Assembly: GCF_000425785.1 (NCBI RefSeq)
Contig: NZ_AUEC01000043.1
Coordinates: 1-44,732 of the forward strand
Direction: 5' to 3'
Length of the DNA: 44,732 nucleotides
From: Pseudomonas taiwanensis DSM 21245
Lineage (GTDB): Bacteria; Pseudomonadota; Gammaproteobacteria; Pseudomonadales; Pseudomonadaceae
Shown here in pieces: positions 42,211-44,732 of the stretch (within the stretch, counting starts at the first letter, position 1; every line of letters starts with the position of its first letter). The notes beneath the pieces were generated by a model that saw only the letters and a program-made list of their open reading frames with translations, was not told the origin of the DNA and made no database searches. The translations under genes were made by a program, and so were the position numbers.

Positions 42211-43776
42211 TTATCGGTTGAAGCGCTCCACCAGCGAATACTGCGTGCCGGCAGTGGAGGTCAGCTCTTCGCTGAGCAGTGCCGAGTGTTGCGCCTGTTC
42301 GGCGGTCTGGTCGGCCAGCTCGGCGATGGTGCTGATGTTGCGGCTGATCTCGTCGGCCACGGCGGTCTGTTCTTCGGTGGCCGCCGCGATCTGGGTGGCC
42401 ATGTCGGTGATATTGGCTACCGCTTCGCTGATTCCAATCAGCGCCTGGTCGGCCTGCATGACCCGCTCGACACCTTCCTGGGCCTGGCGGTGACCGGTTT
42501 CCATGGTGAGTACAGCGTTGCTGGCGGTTTGTTGCAGCTTGGCGATCAGGGTGTGGATTTGTCCGGTCGACTCGGCGGTACGCTGGGCCAGTTGGCGGAC
42601 CTCGTCGGCGACCACCGCGAAACCACGGCCCATTTCACCGGCGCGGGCGGCTTCGATGGCGGCGTTCAGTGCCAGCAGGTTGGTCTGGTCGGCGATGCCT
42701 TTGATCACGTCTACCACACCACCGATTTCATCGCTGTCCTTGGCCAGTTGCGTCACGGTCTGACCGGTTTCGCCCACGGCTGTGGAGAGTCGTTCGATGG
42801 CTTCGCGGGTTTCACCGGCGATCTGGCGACCCTGGCTGGTCAGGCGGTTGGCTTCCTGGGTGGCGTCGGCAGTGCGTTGGACGTGGTTGGCCACTTCCTG
42901 AGTGGTGCTGGCCATCTGGTTGACGGCGGCGGCGACCTGTTCGGTTTCCACCCGCTGACGCTCCAGCCCCGAGGAGCTCTTGTGGGCCAGGGCATCGGAC
43001 TGGCGCGCTTGCTCGCTGAGGTGTTCGGCACTGTCCTGCAGACGTGTCAGGCAGGTCTTCATCCGCGCATCCTGGCTGAGCATCGCCATTTCCAGGCGTG
43101 CCTGTACGCCGCGGCTGTCGGTGAACATCTGCGCGATCAGCGGGTCGGAGGTGGTCTGCTCGGCCAGGCGCAGCAGGCGTTTGAGGCCGCGTTGCTGCCA
43201 GGTCAGGCCAAGCAGGCCCAGCGGTACCGACAGGCCGGCGGCCAGGGCAAAGCCCCAGGAATGGCCGAGCCAGTTGCCGATGAGGAAGCCGATCTGGCTG
43301 ACGAGAATGAACGGCAGCCAGTCCTGCACCACCGGCAGCCATGTGTCGCGGCGCGGGATGGCGCTCTTGCCTTGGTTGATGCGTTGGTAGAGGGCTTCGG
43401 CGCGGCGGATCTGCTCGGCAGTAGGTTTGACGCGGACCGACTCGAAGCCGATGACTTGGTTGTTTTCGAAAATGGGGGTGACGTAGGCATTGACCCAGTA
43501 GTGGTCGCCCGATTTGCAGCGGTTCTTGACGATGCCCATCCAGGGCAGGCCCTGCTTCAGGGTCTGCCACATATGCGAGAACACCGCCGACGGAACGTCG
43601 GGGTGGCGCACCAGGTTGTGCGGGGCACCGGTCAGTTCTTCGCGGGAGAACCCGCTGATCTCGATGAATGCATCGTTGCAGTAGGTGATCACACCTTTGG
43701 CATTGGTGGTGGAGATCAACCGCTGTTGGGCAGGGAAAGTCCGTTCTCTCTGGGTAATCGGCTGGTTGTTACGCAT
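42211..43776 (-). CDS. aer: Aer-type energy-taxis receptor (PAS-MCP)
   Basis: A 521-residue receptor. A PAS domain (about 20-120; TYCNDAFIEISGFSREEL, GWMGIVKNR-type FAD-binding region) is followed by a short hydrophobic hairpin (about 158-205), a HAMP-like linker and a long MCP signalling domain with the conserved tip IADQTNLLALNAAIEAAR. It lacks a periplasmic sensor, as for Aer. P. putida Aer proteins sense redox/oxygen and respiratory substrates. ATG 43776 gives MRNNQPITQRERTFPAQQ, the Aer N-terminus; the longer frame to 43821 would overlap the promoter. It is expressed from a FliA-type promoter just upstream. Confidence 0.95.
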   Translation of the reverse strand: MRNNQPITQRERTFPAQQRLISTTNAKGVITYCNDAFIEISGFSREELTGAPHNLVRHPDVPSAVFSHMWQTLKQGLPWMGIVKNRCKSGDHYWVNAYVTPIFENNQVIGFESVRVKPTAEQIRRAEALYQRINQGKSAIPRRDTWLPVVQDWLPFILVSQIGFLIGNWLGHSWGFALAAGLSVPLGLLGLTWQQRGLKRLLRLAEQTTSDPLIAQMFTDSRGVQARLEMAMLSQDARMKTCLTRLQDSAEHLSEQARQSDALAHKSSSGLERQRVETEQVAAAVNQMASTTQEVANHVQRTADATQEANRLTSQGRQIAGETREAIERLSTAVGETGQTVTQLAKDSDEIGGVVDVIKGIADQTNLLALNAAIEAARAGEMGRGFAVVADEVRQLAQRTAESTGQIHTLIAKLQQTASNAVLTMETGHRQAQEGVERVMQADQALIGISEAVANITDMATQIAAATEEQTAVADEISRNISTIAELADQTAEQAQHSALLSEELTSTAGTQYSLVERFNR

Positions 43777-43806
43777 GGGCTGAGTAATCCGCAAGGCTTT
43801 CCACAG

Positions 43807-43833
43807 ATATCGGCAAGCCACTGGTTTTATTGA
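43807..43833 (-). promoter_or_regulatory. FliA (sigma-28) promoter of aer
   Basis: On the minus strand TCAATAAA (43833-43826), 11 bp, GCCGATAT (43814-43807). The -10 matches 7 of 8 of GCCGATAA; the -35 keeps AA and the A-rich part of TAAAGTTT. It sits 31 bp before ATG 43776, which fits a flagellar-class gene. Confidence 0.78.
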
Positions 43834-43980
43834 ATGAATATTTAATTATGGTTGATCTGGCGCAAGGATTGTGAGGTGGGGCTGCATTAGGGAATCCTAG
43901 GTTTTCAGGGAAGATGCTGCCTTTACTCGGAACTTTATGACCATTTTGTGACGCTTGGCGTCTATCATGACCGATTGGCC
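43834..43980. other. Intergenic DNA upstream of aer
   Basis: AT-rich next to the promoter (AATATTTAATTATGG). No further gene or motif is supported. Confidence 0.5.
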
Positions 43981-44010
43981 ATCAAAGAGCCATCGCGCGA
44001 TGCATGCTGC

Positions 44011-44268
44011 GCTTTTGCTTTCTTTTGCTTTTGCTGTGTTCTGGTTTCCAGTACGCGGTTGTCCAGGCGCCGCTACTTGCGACGTCGGTAGGTCGAGCGT
44101 AGGGCTTGCTCCGGGAGGGCCGCGCTGAACGGCCCCTCCTGGGCCGCAGCGTTTGACGGGCATTCATGCCCGTCACCTCCCTGCGCAAGCCCTGCGCTCG
44201 GCCTCCTGAAGTCGCATGAGGTGGCGCCTGAACTACCGCGCGCTAGAAGCAAGAGCAAAGCGAAGCAA
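44011..44268. repeat. Inverted-repeat element with flipped core (third family copy)
   Basis: Imperfect ~46 bp arms at 44064-44109 (CAGGCGCC…AGGGCTTGC) and 44185-44230 (GCAAGCCC…GGCGCCTG) face each other, with outer AGCAAAAG/CTTTTGCT-type sequence near 44011-44035 and 44250-44268. Between the arms lies the 75 bp core 44110-44184 with ACGGGCATTCATGCCCGT. Relative to the left arm this core is reversed compared with the copies at 146-221 and 44449-44524. No transposase is present. Confidence 0.85.
44110..44184 (-). repeat. Repeat core, orientation B
   Basis: This is the reverse complement of the orientation-A core (begins TCCGGGAGGGCC, ends CACCTCCCTGC), flanked by the AGGGCTTGC / GCAAGCCC pair. 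Confidence 0.85.
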
Positions 44269-44322
44269 AAGAAAATTTGCCTCGCATTTATGGTTTTAAT
44301 ATTGAATGTGCGGCTGGTTCAG

Positions 44323-44354
<32 letters not shown>

Positions 44355-44448
44355 CGGATTAGGTATTTCAAGCGCCGCTTTTGCTTTTAATGCGCGATAT
44401 TCCAGGCGCTGCAAAGTGCGACGTCAGTAGGCCGAGCGTAGGGCTTGC

Positions 44449-44524
44449 GGAGGGAGGTGACGGGCATGGATGCCCGTCAAGCGCTGCGGCCCAGGAGGGG
44501 CCGTTCAGCGCGGCCCTCCCGGGA
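44449..44524 (+). repeat. Repeat core, orientation A (right-end copy)
   Basis: 76 bp core between AGGGCTTGC and GCAAGCCC, differing from 146-221 at two bases by eye. Confidence 0.85.
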
Positions 44525-44732
44525 GCAAGCCCGTAGCGAGGGAACCCCGAAGCGAAGCGAAGGGGCCGGATGATAGGAGCCAGCGGTTTTTGCCTACTTT
44601 TGCCCAAGAGCAAAAGCAGGTCGCCGTAAAGGCGAAAAGGTGAATGAGCGCCTCCATGGCGAATGGATATGCACGCTATCTGAATGCCGCCCTTAAATCT
44701 GTGCTTTGAAGTTTGAGGTTTTGGTTTCTGGA

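Noticed and set aside
43853..43866. ANR/FNR-like half site TTGAT-N4-CGCAA upstream of aer
   Set aside because: The second half matches only three of five bases; too weak to call.

Overview
The window is chromosomal DNA of a Pseudomonas, most likely of the P. putida group. The evidence is the high GC content, the conserved block ppsR/ppsA - alpha/beta hydrolase - rraA - cmaX - cfrX - cmpX - sigX - oprF, putida-style REP elements (core like GTAGGAGCGGGTTTACCCGCGA), and near-canonical sequences for GdhB, SigX, OprF, NasT and Aer. I see no phage, insertion sequence, tRNA, rRNA or CRISPR array. Coding is dense and mostly core genome; the unusual material lies at the two ends and in a few regulatory sites.

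Layout, left to right. 1-395 is a repeat element headed by a (TTG)14 tract. 653-1978 encodes a DUF2235 (Tle1-like) alpha/beta hydrolase. 2299-2652 (-) is a small hypothetical and 2927-7792 the large NAD-glutamate dehydrogenase. 8066-8884 (-) and 9062-11437 (+) are the divergent ppsR and ppsA. 11540-17291 holds a hydrolase, rraA and the envelope-stress cluster cmaX-cfrX-cmpX-sigX-oprF. 23054-17380 (-) is a nitrate-assimilation unit, nasS-nasT-[attenuator]-nasA-PP2C/kinase fusion-cobA, without nirBD or a nitrate reductase. 23182-27276 holds pyrD, rmf (-) and rlmKL. 27371-31928 holds a CHASE-PAS-PAS-GGDEF protein, dacB (-) and a YggL-family gene. 36208-31965 (-) is a BvgA/BvgS-like phosphorelay. 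38920-36486 (-) holds a yqjD-yqjE-yqjK-like set and dgt. 39234-42076 holds an ammonium transporter, a small glutaredoxin-like protein, an unknown 102-residue protein under a LexA box, and an RluA-type pseudouridine synthase. 43776-42211 (-) is an Aer-type energy-taxis receptor with a FliA-type promoter. The right end carries two further copies of the repeat family.

How the genes work together. Several clusters concern nitrogen and carbon supply: gdhB (glutamate catabolism), nasST/nasA/cobA (nitrate uptake and siroheme precursor) and amt (ammonium), with ppsA/ppsR for gluconeogenic PEP. A second theme is envelope and stationary-phase physiology: sigX/oprF, dacB, rmf and the yqjDEK set. Signalling is rich: one diguanylate cyclase, one hybrid kinase with its regulator, one chemoreceptor and one membrane-anchored phosphatase/kinase.

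Best leads: (1) the SOS-box-controlled unknown gene at 40832; (2) the PP2C/kinase fusion in a nitrate operon that lacks its usual reductase genes, behind a NasT-type attenuator; (3) a repeat family whose 75-76 bp core occurs in both orientations relative to its left arm. The two ends carry the same ~390 bp direct repeat, so the window may be an assembly contig that stopped at this repeat. Coordinates are from my reading; domain boundaries are approximate.
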